Shown piece by piece: positions 1 through 8,330 of a stretch of 34,208 nt of DNA. The translations under genes and the position numbers were made by a program. The stretch's first letter is position 1. Each line of letters begins with the position of its first letter. The notes below the pieces were generated by a model that saw only the letters and a program-made list of their open reading frames with translations, was not told where the DNA came from and searched no databases. Source of the stretch: Paludibacteraceae bacterium (GTDB lineage Bacteria > Bacteroidota > Bacteroidia > Bacteroidales > Paludibacteraceae); the NCBI GenBank assembly GCA_028694215.1, contig JAQUTW010000026.1, forward strand, positions 1 through 34,208, written 5' to 3'.

Positions 1-257
1 GCTAAATAAAAAAGTGCTTGTGGCAGCCCATCGGTACTAATACCAGCTATACCTCCAAACACAATCATATACATAACCATGGTAAGCAATGGTTGAATAA
101 AAAACCAAGCTGGGCCTAATATAGTTTGTTTATACTGAGTAATAATATCACGTTTCACAAACATGGAGTACAAATCGCGATAGCGCCAAATTTCTTTAAA
201 ATCGACCTGCCAAAGTTTGTTTTGCGGCTTTATTACTGTTGTCCAATTTTCTGTCAT
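1..257 (-). CDS. ABC-2 type polysaccharide export permease, N-terminal part (runs off the window)
   Basis: The reverse strand opens with ATG at 257 and stays open to the window edge, giving about 85 residues. A charged cytoplasmic N-terminus contains WRYRDLYSMFVKRDI and is followed by QYKQTILGPAWFFIQPL and the start of a first membrane segment. This is the usual opening of Wzm/KpsM/TagG-type permeases, which with an ATPase export O-antigen or capsule chains across the inner membrane. The partner ATPase and the rest of the gene lie to the left. The nearby GDP-fucose genes fit a surface-polysaccharide locus. The family is fairly sure; the exported polymer is unknown. Confidence 0.8.
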   Translation of the reverse strand, partial: MTENWTTVIKPQNKLWQVDFKEIWRYRDLYSMFVKRDIITQYKQTILGPAWFFIQPLLTMVMYMIVFGGIAGISTDGLPQALFYL

Positions 258-321
258 AATGTATATCGTGTCATGTTTAACGTGTAATGGAACGTTGTAC
301 GTAACTACGTTTCAAGGCACT

Positions 322-489
322 CTATTTATTGGCTATTTTATCTATTTGTAACTGCAATTCATCTAATTGTTGTTGCTGAATATAACCTAAATCTACCGCT
401 ATCTGAAATTGGCAATATGTTTCTAACAAAGAACCGTATGCTATTTCTATAAAGCGTTTTTCCTTATCTTTCCGCCCGCATCGGGTTAT
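322..489 (-). pseudogene. C-terminal remnant of a four-helix-bundle (23S rRNA intervening-sequence type) protein
   Basis: Reverse frame between a stop at 490-492 and a stop at 322-324, with no start codon. It reads GRKDKEKRFIEIAYGSLLET, then QFQIAVDLGYI, which match the third and fourth helices of the four-helix-bundle family (usual pattern KEFIxFLxIAxGSLxELETQLxIAxxLGY). The first two helices are missing and the open frame begins inside the 3' end of fcl in a different frame. I read it as a broken gene left by a deletion or an insertion. A complete member of the same family lies on the other side of fcl. Confidence 0.6.
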
Positions 490-1405
490 CTAAAAAATTC
501 TGATAAGCCAAGCGAATGCCGTCTTCCAACTCCGTTTGGTATGTCCAACCAAGATTGGTGGCTTTGGATACATCAAGCAACTTGCGTGGTGTTCCGTTCG
601 GGCGTGTTGTGTCCCAGCGAATTTCGCCGGCATAACCAATCACTTTAGCGACTAATTCCGTTAATGCTTTTATGGTCAATTCCTTTCCGGTTCCTGCATT
701 CACGGTTTCGTTGCCGCTGTAATGATTCATCAGGAATACACACAAATTCGCCAAATCGTCCACATACAAAAATTCGCGCAGCGGACTGCCATCACCCCAA
801 CAGGTAACAAAAGGCACTTTGGACAATTTGGCTTCGTGAAAACGGCGAATCAATGCCGGCAGCACATGGCTGTGTTCCGGATGATAATTATCGTTTGGTC
901 CATAAAGATTTGTCGGCATTACACTGATATAATCCGTACCATATTGACGGTTAAGAAATTCACAGTATTTCAAACCGGAGATTTTTGCCAGCGCATACGC
1001 TTCATTGGTTTTCTCCAACTCAGAAGTAAGCAGACAACTTTCTTTCATCGGCTGTGGTGCCAAACGCGGGTAAATACACGAAGAACCCAAAAATTCCAAC
1101 TTTTTGCAGCCATTTTGCCATGCCGAATGAATCACATTCATTTCAAGAATCATATTGTCGTACATAAAATCGGCTAATGCTTCCTGATTGGCGACAATAC
1201 CGCCCACTTTGGCAGCAGCCAAAAAAACATATTCCGGTTTTTCTGTGGCAAAAAACTGTTCCACTTCCGTTTGACGACACAAATTCAATTCTTTGTGCGT
1301 ACGGGTAATAATATTCGTATATCCCTGCCGCTGTAATTCACGAACAATAGCAGAACCTACCATTCCGCGATGCCCGGCAACGTATATTTTTGAAGAATGT
1401 TCCAT
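464..1405 (-). CDS. fcl: GDP-L-fucose synthase
   Basis: A 313-residue short-chain dehydrogenase/reductase that converts GDP-4-keto-6-deoxy-mannose to GDP-L-fucose (epimerisation at C3 and C5, then NADPH reduction) in the cytoplasm. Visible are the Rossmann motif GHRGMVGSAI (residues 11-20), the catalytic serine in GSSCIYP (about 107-113) and the YALAK Tyr-Lys pair (137-141). The segment PTNLYGPNDNYHPEHSHVLP is typical of the family. The frame stays open 39 codons further upstream, but the ATG at 1405 gives the family's normal N-terminus and length. It is downstream of gmd, which makes its substrate, with a four-helix-bundle gene between them. Identification is secure. Confidence 0.96.
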   Translation of the reverse strand: MEHSSKIYVAGHRGMVGSAIVRELQRQGYTNIITRTHKELNLCRQTEVEQFFATEKPEYVFLAAAKVGGIVANQEALADFMYDNMILEMNVIHSAWQNGCKKLEFLGSSCIYPRLAPQPMKESCLLTSELEKTNEAYALAKISGLKYCEFLNRQYGTDYISVMPTNLYGPNDNYHPEHSHVLPALIRRFHEAKLSKVPFVTCWGDGSPLREFLYVDDLANLCVFLMNHYSGNETVNAGTGKELTIKALTELVAKVIGYAGEIRWDTTRPNGTPRKLLDVSKATNLGWTYQTELEDGIRLAYQNFLDNPMRAER

Positions 1406-1443
1406 TCTTAAATTGAAAATTGAGAAAGGACAAAGGATAATTA

Positions 1444-1821
1444 TTATTTGCTTCGTTCTTTCGCTAAGTTTAATTTCGTAGTTTTTACAATTGCGATCAA
1501 CAGTTTGACTAAATCCATACAATCTGCCATTAATGATTCATACATAGCCGTATCAAAATAATCACTATCTTTCAACAATTTAATCCAATATTCTGTTTCT
1601 GTGGCTTCTTTCAATGCGATATTCATCTTATTCAAAAAATCGGCTTTACTTTGCGCTTGTTGTGCTTCACAACAAAGAGCACCAATAGCAGTCCCACTTC
1701 GTAATAATTGTTTTGACAATACATATTCACCTTGAGTTGTCAGGTATTTATATGATTTCACTATACGTAAAGCAAACGCATATGATTTATCGCCAACAAT
1801 ACCCAATCCTTTCACTGTCAA
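1444..1821 (-). CDS. Four-helix-bundle protein (23S rRNA intervening-sequence family)
   Basis: About 125 residues. The sequence carries family hallmarks: DKSYAFALRIVKSYKYL, then LSKQLLRSGTAIGA, EAQQAQSKADFLNKMNIALK and EATETEYWIKLL near residues 75-90. The family folds as a four-helix bundle that forms pentamers; its biochemical role is unknown. The longest frame begins at TTG (1821); a GTG two codons later (1815) is an alternative, and no ATG fits, so the start is uncertain. The gene sits between gmd (21 bp away) and fcl (38 bp away), presumably in the same transcript. A decayed copy of the family lies beyond fcl. Confidence 0.85.
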   Translation of the reverse strand: MTVKGLGIVGDKSYAFALRIVKSYKYLTTQGEYVLSKQLLRSGTAIGALCCEAQQAQSKADFLNKMNIALKEATETEYWIKLLKDSDYFDTAMYESLMADCMDLVKLLIAIVKTTKLNLAKERSK

Positions 1822-1842
1822 TTATCATTTATCAATTTTCAA

Positions 1843-2883
1843 CTATTGAAGATCGTTCTTCACCATAATTTTTACCAATTCTTCAAACGATGTTTTAGTT
1901 GGATTCCAGCCTAACAGGGTTTTGGCTTTGGTGGGGTCGCCAAGCAATTGTTCCACTTCACACGGACGGAAATATTTCGGATCGACCTCAACTAATACTT
2001 TACCCGTTTTTACATCTATTCCTTTTTCGTCAGCATCTTTGCCTTCCCAGCGCAATTCCATGCCTGCCTCACGAAAAGCCAACGTACAAAATTCGCGTAC
2101 AGTGTGCATTTCGCCGGTAGCAATCACGAAATCTTCAGGCGTATCGTGTTGCAAGATCAGCCACATACATTCCACATAATCTTTGGCATAGCCCCAATCA
2201 CGACGCGCGCTTAAATTGCCCAAATAGAGTTTATCTTGTTTACCTTTGGCTATACCAGCAGCTGCAAGTGTGATTTTACGTGTTACAAAGTTTTCGCCAC
2301 GGCGTTCGCTTTCGTGATTAAAGAGAATGCCATTTACAGCAAACATTCCGTACGATTCGCGGTAGTTTTTGGTAATCCAGAAACCGTACTGTTTGGCAAC
2401 ACCATAAGGCGAACGTGGATAAAAAGGTGTTGTTTCCTTTTGTGGGATTTCCTGAACTTTACCAAATAGCTCCGAAGTAGATGCCTGATAAATTTTACAA
2501 GTCTTTTCGAGATTTAAAATGCGTACAGCTTCCAACAAGCGCAACGTACCAACCGCATCTGCTTCAGCGGTATATTCAGGCACATCAAAACTGACTTTCA
2601 CATGGCTCTGTGCCGCCAAATTATATATTTCATCAGGTTTCACTTCCTGAATAATGCGAATAAGCGAACTACTGTCGGTCATATCACCATAATGCAGATT
2701 GATGGCACGCTCTTTTTTCATATCGCGAACCCATTCGTTGAGATATAAATGCTCTATCCTTCCTGTATTGAAAGTAGAAGAACGACGCAAAATGCCATGG
2801 ACTTCATAGCCTTTGTCAAGGAGAAACTCTGCCAAATAAGAGCCGTCCTGACCTGTAATGCCTGTGATAAGTGCTGTCCTCAT
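1843..2883 (-). CDS. gmd: GDP-mannose 4,6-dehydratase
   Basis: A 346-residue SDR enzyme that dehydrates GDP-D-mannose to GDP-4-keto-6-deoxy-D-mannose, the first committed step of GDP-L-fucose synthesis. Motifs: nucleotide-binding [20 protein letters not shown] (8-27), STSELFG with catalytic Thr136 and Glu138, and YGVAK with Tyr160 and Lys164. [16 protein letters not shown] is the GDP-mannose dehydratase signature. Length and start (ATG at 2883) are normal. A clear promoter lies 22 bp upstream, so gmd should lead the transcript gmd > four-helix-bundle gene > fcl. Confidence 0.97.
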   Translation of the reverse strand: MRTALITGITGQDGSYLAEFLLDKGYEVHGILRRSSTFNTGRIEHLYLNEWVRDMKKERAINLHYGDMTDSSSLIRIIQEVKPDEIYNLAAQSHVKVSFDVPEYTAEADAVGTLRLLEAVRILNLEKTCKIYQASTSELFGKVQEIPQKETTPFYPRSPYGVAKQYGFWITKNYRESYGMFAVNGILFNHESERRGENFVTRKITLAAAGIAKGKQDKLYLGNLSARRDWGYAKDYVECMWLILQHDTPEDFVIATGEMHTVREFCTLAFREAGMELRWEGKDADEKGIDVKTGKVLVEVDPKYFRPCEVEQLLGDPTKAKTLLGWNPTKTSFEELVKIMVKNDLQ

Positions 2884-2904
2884 TTAGATTACAATTTTAA
2901 TTTG

Positions 2905-2936
2905 CAAAAATACACAAAAATGAATAAAAATACAAA
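2905..2936 (-). promoter_or_regulatory. Bacteroidota-type promoter for the gmd-fcl operon
   Basis: On the reverse strand TTTG (2933-2936), a 20-bp spacer and TATTTTTG (2905-2912) match the Bacteroidota -33 / -7 consensus (TTTG, about 20 bp, TAnnTTTG). It lies 22 bp upstream of the gmd start. Confidence 0.7.
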
Positions 2937-2943
2937 TTATAAA

Positions 2944-3750
2944 CTATTTATTTTGAACTCGAATATCCTCCTTTAATATCCAAACCTTTCCTCTGCGAGA
3001 ATAGGCATCTACAGACATATCCGGTCCAAAAGTTGTTTCATCCAAATAACCTCCGGAATGTATCGGCGACAAATGGTCAAACACTATCTGTTTTTTATGC
3101 GTATCAAAAAATAGATTCATAATCGCTTGTTTATCATAACGGAAAACTCTGCGACAAACAAATTGCTCATCAGATGTTTCAAAAATTGCTTTTCCTAAAT
3201 GCGGTTTTTCGCCATCAAACACCAATAAATCTATCATTTTTGTTTGACAACATTCCTCTTTTTGCGACCACCCCAATAATACATAAGCCGTTTGTCGCTT
3301 CAATTTGCAGGCTATCACTTCATAATATAATGCTCCATACCATTTTTCCAAGGCTATTTCGCCTGTTTCGGAAGGCTCATACGTTTGTGGTGCAAACAAC
3401 TGCCATATATTACCTTTTTTTGATTGTATAAACCCATTAAACTGCCAACCGCGGCGTGTGGGATAATTCCATGTAAACAACCGTATTTGACCATCAGAAG
3501 AATAAACTTTCCCTAAATACTGCAAGCTGTCGAACGGATATTCAAATGTTTCAGGCAAAGCCAGCATAGCTGCCAAATTCACAATAAGTTGTTGATTTAG
3601 AGAATCTTTCAATTCATCAGAAGAAGCATCTTTAATCTCAGTGAAAATTTTTTGCACTTCTTTTTCCGATTGCACCAAAGAATATTCTTGCGCAACAGCA
3701 AGAACCGCAAACAATCCTGTTATGATTGTCAAAAAGATTTTTCTTAACAT
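2944..3750 (-). CDS. Secreted conserved protein of unknown function
   Basis: 268 residues from the ATG at 3750; a GTG two codons upstream is less likely. The N-terminus MLRKIFLTIITGLFAVLAVA followed by QEY is a cleavable Sec signal peptide, so the protein should be periplasmic or outer-membrane associated. The mature part has no motif I recognise. It is rich in aromatic residues, with a YPFDSLQYLGKVYSSDGQIR segment near residue 75 and two adjacent cysteines (EECCQ) near 167. The start is only 7 bp after the malQ stop, so it is the last gene of a TraB-malQ operon. Confidence 0.8.
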   Translation of the reverse strand: MLRKIFLTIITGLFAVLAVAQEYSLVQSEKEVQKIFTEIKDASSDELKDSLNQQLIVNLAAMLALPETFEYPFDSLQYLGKVYSSDGQIRLFTWNYPTRRGWQFNGFIQSKKGNIWQLFAPQTYEPSETGEIALEKWYGALYYEVIACKLKRQTAYVLLGWSQKEECCQTKMIDLLVFDGEKPHLGKAIFETSDEQFVCRRVFRYDKQAIMNLFFDTHKKQIVFDHLSPIHSGGYLDETTFGPDMSVDAYSRRGKVWILKEDIRVQNK

Positions 3751-3757
3751 AATCACT

Positions 3758-6388
3758 TTATTTTCTGTATTCTACAATCAGATTCCTGATTTTTTCATTA
3801 AAAGTAGCGGCTTCCAATAACTTTTCCAAGGTTATATGCATACGATAGCACCAAAAATGATGTGGATTTGCCGGATTATTAATACGTTCGGAGTCAATAT
3901 CTTCCGATTTTAATTCATCGCTCACAGCCAAATAATCCTGCAATGGCAAAATTGTCCACATACTGTTTGATTCAAGTTGCTGAGAAAGAATTTTTTCAGC
4001 CATCTCGGCAGTACATTCTTCAGGTGCTTCTCCTTCGCAATGCAACATGGTGTTATAATAGCGTTGCGTGCGTTCTGAATTTTCTTTCCACCACCCTCTC
4101 AAAGTAGCCATATCGTGTGAGCCGGTAGTGCAGACCGACATATAAGGTGTGCTATGTGGATCGATAAATTCCACGCCAAATTCTTTTGGCATACGCTGAA
4201 TTTCCAGACTTAAAATTTGCAATTGTGCCATCACTTCAGGAACCGAAGTTGGCACCATTCCCAAATCTTCTCCACACACCAACATTTTAGAAGCTTTCAA
4301 CATATAAGGCAACTTATTAAGAGCCTGTTGTTTCCAAAATTCTGTATGCCGATGATAAAAGAAATCTTCGTGCAAACGTGCCAAAGCAGCCTGCATATTG
4401 TGATCCAAAGAGACAAAAAGTTTGGTTGTGTGCAAATTAATACGAGGATGGAAAAGTTCTTTATTTGTGGTATCACGAATAAAAAGCACTTCTGTTTGGA
4501 GCATCATCAATATCTCATAATGTTGAGGCTGTTTTTCAAGAAATCCATTTTCTGAAAAGAATTTATGAATTTTTTGTTGCGTATCAAATTCATTTTTTAA
4601 TTGATAAACACCACATTGACGTATGTCCAAAAAATCAAATATCCAATCTTTATCTGCGCCACAAACTTCCTCCAATACACTATCCGTTATATAAGGTGTC
4701 AAAAAAGTTTCTTCGTCAAAATGGACGCCATAACGTTCTATCTCTTCGCGCGACAAAGGCATTGCAAGATTGAAAGTTCCCAACAATCCCCATACGGCAT
4801 GAGTTGGAATTTCCCATATTCTGAAAAATCCCAAAATATGATCAATTCTATAAGCGTCAAAATAGTTTGCCATATTGGCAAAACGACTTTTCCACCACGA
4901 AAATCCGTTTTGAGCCATTTCCTCCCAATTGTACGTAGGAAATCCCCAATTCTGACCTTTTACCGAGAAATCATCGGGAGGAGCACCTGCCTGTTTGTCA
5001 AGATGAAACAAATTCGGATACATCCACGCATCAACACTGTACCGGCTGATTCCAATAGGCAAATCTCCTTTCAATACAACTCCTTTGGAATGTGCATATT
5101 CACGCACTTCCTGCAATTGTTGCGACAGATAATATTGCACAAAATAATAAAAGCCAACTTCTTTCGCATTTTGCTCCGCAAATTGACCAACCTGTTCTGG
5201 CACAAACACCGACAAGTGTTTCCAAAGATGAAAAATTGAGGTCTTATTTTGTTCTCTCAAAACAGAAAAAACCGCATAAGGAACCAGCCAATTTTTATTT
5301 TTAGTAAAAAACTGTTGATAACTTCGTTTAGCAAATACAGTTTGACGTTCCTGACGGTACAACTGTTTCAGATAAGCTTCTTTAATTTTAACAACAGATT
5401 GGTAATCAACAAATTTAGAATTATTTAAACTGTCTTTTTGCTGTTGATAAGTTTTTAGGAATGATTTATCTTTGAGGAGTCCAAGTGCTTCCAAACGTAC
5501 ATACATCAAATGCAGAGCATATACCGAATTGGCACTGTATGGATAAGAGTCGCCATTGGTTTTAGTATTGGTAGTGTCGTTAATCGGCAATATTTGTATC
5601 AACTGTTGTCCTGTTGCTGCTGCCCAATCTACCATTAATTTCAAATCGTAAAAATCGCCTACGCCACAACTTTCTTTACTGCGTAATGAAAAAACAGGAA
5701 TAGCGACTCCTGCACCACGAAACAGGAAATTATCTCTAAATCGGCAGCGCACAATTTGCGAAGATATATATTTACAGTTTTCATCAAAGCATATTCGCCG
5801 ATTATAACCATGTTCCCATTTTAAGATGCTTTTACTAAAAAAATCACATATAACAAATTTATATTCAGCACATTCCTGAATTTTCTGTTTGGCAATGACA
5901 TACCGCCAAAGTCCATTTCCTGCATACCTAAGCGGAAAAGCCTGCTGCCATTCGCCTAATTGTGGCAAATTACCTGTAACGGCTATGGTCTGAGACGGCA
6001 AAATGGTAGGTGCCAACACTTCAAAAACATATTGCCCATTTTCTATTTGAACAAATGGTTCTACAGTATGTGCATACATACACTTCGTAAATGGTGTGGT
6101 TTGAAAAACCGAATATAAATTTGACAATTCTAATTCGTCAGTTATCAACAACGAAGCCAACGTATCCGATACTGCAACAGTATGTCCCTGCAACTCTTCA
6201 AAAATTGTTTTACCACTTTCGTCTGCCACTTTAAAATGATAATTCAAAACCGATTTTTCACACATAAAATCGACAGCCCACACAAAATCGGAATCGTAAA
6301 TCATTTGCAAAGGCGGCTCTTCATCAATCAAAACATAGAGCATCTGCCCAAAAACCGTATGACATTTTATCCTGAATGTAACTTGCAT
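3758..6388 (-). CDS. malQ: 4-alpha-glucanotransferase (GH77) with two N-terminal starch-binding domains
   Basis: 876 residues, the long form found in Bacteroidota and similar to plant DPE2. Two CBM20-like domains occupy about residues 1-105 and 115-220 (TVFGQMLYVL; QTIAVTGNLPQLGEWQ). The GH77 barrel follows from about 225. The nucleophile is Asp516 in DAYRIDHILG, the acid/base Glu707 in CGEDLG, and the third carboxylate Asp759 in TTGSHDMATL. The enzyme transfers alpha-1,4-glucan segments between maltooligosaccharides or to glucose in the cytoplasm, in maltose and glycogen metabolism. All catalytic residues are present. It lies in one operon with the TraB-like gene (11 bp upstream) and the secreted protein (7 bp downstream). 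Confidence 0.96.
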   Translation of the reverse strand: MQVTFRIKCHTVFGQMLYVLIDEEPPLQMIYDSDFVWAVDFMCEKSVLNYHFKVADESGKTIFEELQGHTVAVSDTLASLLITDELELSNLYSVFQTTPFTKCMYAHTVEPFVQIENGQYVFEVLAPTILPSQTIAVTGNLPQLGEWQQAFPLRYAGNGLWRYVIAKQKIQECAEYKFVICDFFSKSILKWEHGYNRRICFDENCKYISSQIVRCRFRDNFLFRGAGVAIPVFSLRSKESCGVGDFYDLKLMVDWAAATGQQLIQILPINDTTNTKTNGDSYPYSANSVYALHLMYVRLEALGLLKDKSFLKTYQQQKDSLNNSKFVDYQSVVKIKEAYLKQLYRQERQTVFAKRSYQQFFTKNKNWLVPYAVFSVLREQNKTSIFHLWKHLSVFVPEQVGQFAEQNAKEVGFYYFVQYYLSQQLQEVREYAHSKGVVLKGDLPIGISRYSVDAWMYPNLFHLDKQAGAPPDDFSVKGQNWGFPTYNWEEMAQNGFSWWKSRFANMANYFDAYRIDHILGFFRIWEIPTHAVWGLLGTFNLAMPLSREEIERYGVHFDEETFLTPYITDSVLEEVCGADKDWIFDFLDIRQCGVYQLKNEFDTQQKIHKFFSENGFLEKQPQHYEILMMLQTEVLFIRDTTNKELFHPRINLHTTKLFVSLDHNMQAALARLHEDFFYHRHTEFWKQQALNKLPYMLKASKMLVCGEDLGMVPTSVPEVMAQLQILSLEIQRMPKEFGVEFIDPHSTPYMSVCTTGSHDMATLRGWWKENSERTQRYYNTMLHCEGEAPEECTAEMAEKILSQQLESNSMWTILPLQDYLAVSDELKSEDIDSERINNPANPHHFWCYRMHITLEKLLEAATFNEKIRNLIVEYRK

Positions 6389-6399
6389 AGTAGTTTATA

Positions 6400-7269
6400 T
6401 CATTTTACTTTACTTACTTTGTAGCCGTTTTTACGCAACAGATTAACCAAACCGTTTTCGCCTACCAAATGTAAAGCACCTACAGCTATAAAACAACTAT
6501 TATTTTGCATAAAATTTGGCAGTTTTTTCACCCATTCTAAATTACGGGCATCCAACATCAGAAATTTTTCCTGTTCTGAAGATGCAAATTCCGAAGAATC
6601 TGATTGATAAGCCTCCAACAATGGCTCTAAATTGCCGGATTTATAGTAACGATTCATATCTGTAAATTCCTCCACTATCCGGTCTTTTTCTTTAACCGCT
6701 CCAAGCAACAAAAAAGCCTGTCTTTCTATTGTTTGCGATTCATACAAGAGTTTTATCTGTTCTTCAACAGTTTCCAAACCTTCTACTTTTTTGCCTTGCT
6801 TATCTGCCACTTGTTGAAAAAACGAATCTAACTGCCAATCATCATTTGTAGGATATAATTGTTGATAATAAGCCACCACATAAATATTGGCAATCATAGC
6901 CGGTTTCAGTCGTCCTACATCGTTGAGCGACAGTTTTGTAACCGTTTGAAGCTCTTTATCTACGTATTGATAATCGGAATCGGAAAACAGCTCTTTAAAC
7001 GAATAGTTTTCAGGCATTATGGCTGCCTCACGTATCTTTTCTTCCATATTTGCTGCACTCATAACAAATTCGCTTACAACAACTTTCGAACGATTGAAAC
7101 ATTTATACACATTAGGAACAGAATCTAAAAAACTTATAGGAACCAAATGATGAGTGCCAAACAAATAAGACTTTTGTTTTAAACCATTGCCGGAAATCTC
7201 CCACAGCAATTGAGCATGCAAAGAAAAAATCAGACACAAAAATAAAATCACACAAGATATTCTTTTCAT
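6400..7269 (-). CDS. TraB/GumN family protein
   Basis: 289 residues with a signal peptide (MKRISCVILFLCLIFSLHAQ). The TraB/GumN pattern is clear: LWEISGNGLKQKSYLFGTHH near residues 22-42, an internal VGRLKPAMI segment, and the C-terminal FIAVGALHLVGENGLVNLLR. The GTHH and GxxH elements are thought to be metal-binding residues of a Tiki-like protease fold; the role in Bacteroidota is not established. It leads a three-gene operon with malQ and a secreted protein of unknown function. Confidence 0.9.
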   Translation of the reverse strand: MKRISCVILFLCLIFSLHAQLLWEISGNGLKQKSYLFGTHHLVPISFLDSVPNVYKCFNRSKVVVSEFVMSAANMEEKIREAAIMPENYSFKELFSDSDYQYVDKELQTVTKLSLNDVGRLKPAMIANIYVVAYYQQLYPTNDDWQLDSFFQQVADKQGKKVEGLETVEEQIKLLYESQTIERQAFLLLGAVKEKDRIVEEFTDMNRYYKSGNLEPLLEAYQSDSSEFASSEQEKFLMLDARNLEWVKKLPNFMQNNSCFIAVGALHLVGENGLVNLLRKNGYKVSKVK

Positions 7270-7296
7270 TTTTTTTCAATAAAATTAGTTACAACA

Positions 7297-7304
7297 CAAA
7301 AGTA
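7297..7304 (-). promoter_or_regulatory. Putative -7 box upstream of the TraB-malQ operon
   Basis: The reverse strand reads TACTTTTG, matching TAnnTTTG, 28 bp before the TraB-like start. No good -33 TTTG is seen at the right distance, so this is a weaker call than the gmd promoter. Confidence 0.45.
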
Positions 7305-7409
7305 GGGAAAAAATAGTTTACAATCAATGTTTTCAAAAAGATTTTTTTTAAACAAAAAGAAACAGCAAAAGGCGGAATATCAGTATATGGAAAGACAGGA
7401 AAAGAGAAG

Positions 7410-7619
7410 GTGGAGGTCTCCAGCGGGACAATTACACAAAACCAATACGAGCAAATATCAAAATTGATTTATTCTCCACGTATTGAGTGGTACTGCGAAG
7501 ACACCGACAAATGGCTTACGCTTATTGTCGATAAAAGCGACAACAAGATAGGTACACACGCACCAAACGGAGAGTGTCTGTTTACCTTTGAATTACCTAC
7601 TCCACAACTTCAATTCTAA
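7410..7619 (+). CDS. Small hypothetical protein, start uncertain
   Basis: 69 residues from a GTG at 7410. The reading frame stays open upstream to about 7323 without an ATG, and those codons look coding (FFKQKETAKGGISVYGKTGK). An ATG at 7327 begins in the neighbouring frame, so the real N-terminus may have been lost to a one-base change in the T-run at 7342-7349. The rest has YSPRIEWYCEDTDKWLTLIV and no family I recognise. It is followed after 5 bp by another small gene on the same strand. Confidence 0.5.
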   Translation: MEVSSGTITQNQYEQISKLIYSPRIEWYCEDTDKWLTLIVDKSDNKIGTHAPNGECLFTFELPTPQLQF

Positions 7620-7624
7620 CAACT

Positions 7625-7861
7625 ATGGAAGAGCAACACATCAGTGCCTATACGGTGCTAAACGAAATGGAACGACCACGATTGAAAGCGTTGGTAAAAG
7701 CAGGCATACTGCGTAAAACGGATATGCGCAATCTGCTCATCTTCGCCTACTACGAAGACAAGGTAAAAGAGATGCCGCGCATGGATGCACGCACCGCTAC
7801 ATCTATGCACTTCGCCATCAGCGAAGAGAGTGTGAGTGTGATTATAAGACGAATGAAATAA
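7625..7861 (+). CDS. Small hypothetical protein, possible DNA-binding helix bundle
   Basis: 78 residues, ATG at 7625, 5 bp after the preceding small gene. The sequence looks all-helical: EMERPRLKALVKAGILRKTD, then MRNLLIFAYYEDKVKEMPRM, and a C-terminal HFAISEESVSVIIRRMK that resembles a helix-turn-helix (S-E-x-S-V-x-x-I-I-R-R). I do not recognise a named family; a DNA-binding role is only a guess. Confidence 0.55.
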   Translation: MEEQHISAYTVLNEMERPRLKALVKAGILRKTDMRNLLIFAYYEDKVKEMPRMDARTATSMHFAISEESVSVIIRRMK

Positions 7862-7899
7862 AAAAGCCACTTAAGTAGCGAGGCTGGTATGAGGGTTAT

Positions 7900-8049
7900 T
7901 TACACAAAAGAGGACGGATTACAACCATCAGATGGTAGATTTTTATTATTATCAGTATGCCCATAATCATCTGACTTAACAAAAATTACTGCTAATATTG
8001 CAAGTATCGCAAATCCAATACAAAAACATTTAACAATAAATAATAGCAT
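7900..8049 (-). CDS. 49-residue single-pass membrane protein
   Basis: A short reverse-strand ORF from ATG at 8049 to TAA at 7900. It begins MLLFIVKCFCIGFAILAILA, a membrane helix extending through VIFV, then a short polar tail with DDYGHTDNNK. A well-placed promoter (8071-8102) and a stem-loop just upstream of the start support expression. No family is recognised. A toxin-like small membrane peptide is possible but nothing here proves it. Confidence 0.5.
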   Translation of the reverse strand: MLLFIVKCFCIGFAILAILAVIFVKSDDYGHTDNNKNLPSDGCNPSSFV

Positions 8050-8051
8050 AA

Positions 8052-8070
8052 CTGAACTTATTTAGTTCAG
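8052..8070 (-). promoter_or_regulatory. Stem-loop at the 5' end of the small membrane-protein mRNA
   Basis: On the reverse strand CTGAAC (8070-8065) and GTTCAG (8057-8052) form a 6-bp stem with a 7-base loop. The stem starts at the base after the -7 box and ends 2 bases before the ATG. It may mask the translation start or act as an operator. Confidence 0.5.
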
Positions 8071-8102
8071 CAAAGATAAAAACTAACTTTTAAATAACCA
8101 AA
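8071..8102 (-). promoter_or_regulatory. Bacteroidota-type promoter for the 49-residue membrane protein
   Basis: On the reverse strand TTTG (8099-8102), exactly 20 bp, then TATCTTTG (8071-8078), a full match to the -33 / -7 consensus. Transcription should begin a few bases downstream, inside the stem-loop. Confidence 0.7.
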
Positions 8103-8117
8103 TAAAAACAATAAAAA

Positions 8118-8330
8118 ATGGCAGACGAAACAAAAGTACTTATCAATGTTGATGTTCTCAATAACTTCGTAGAAGCAAAAAAAGAAGCTGATGCCGCAAA
8201 AAAAGCCCTTGATGAGTTTATTAAGTCCGGCGAAAAAAATGCGAAGAAACAAGCTGAATTGGCAACAGAATATGCCAAAACAAAAAAGCCACGACAAACC
8301 GCCGTGGCTTTTATACTAAATAATTGGTAA
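8118..8330 (+). CDS. Small coiled-coil protein, possibly a gene fragment
   Basis: 70 residues with an A-rich leader before the ATG. About residues 15-55 form an Ala/Lys/Glu-rich coiled coil (VEAKKEADAAKKALDEFIKS). The last 15 or so residues are encoded by the inverted repeat of the transcription terminator at 8281-8313, so the natural 3' end was probably lost and the frame now ends by chance. The N-terminus resembles the start of phage tape-measure proteins, but it is too short to assign. Confidence 0.4.
   Translation: MADETKVLINVDVLNNFVEAKKEADAAKKALDEFIKSGEKNAKKQAELATEYAKTKKPRQTAVAFILNNW
8281..8313. terminator. Bidirectional rho-independent terminator after the efflux operon
   Basis: AAAAGCCACG (8284-8293) pairs with CGTGGCTTTT (8303-8312) around a 9-base loop, with A/T runs on both sides. 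It serves the outer-membrane-factor gene on the reverse strand, 18 bp after its stop. Confidence 0.85.

Noticed and set aside
4217-5304. Several forward ORFs of 70-212 residues within malQ
   Set aside because: Opposite-strand shadows of a complete GH77 gene; compositions rich in Cys, His and Phe and no start context.
8067-8297. Reverse ORF rich in Phe and Cys opposite the coiled-coil ORF
   Set aside because: Mirror of an Ala/Lys/Glu-rich coding frame; the forward frame has the better start and composition.
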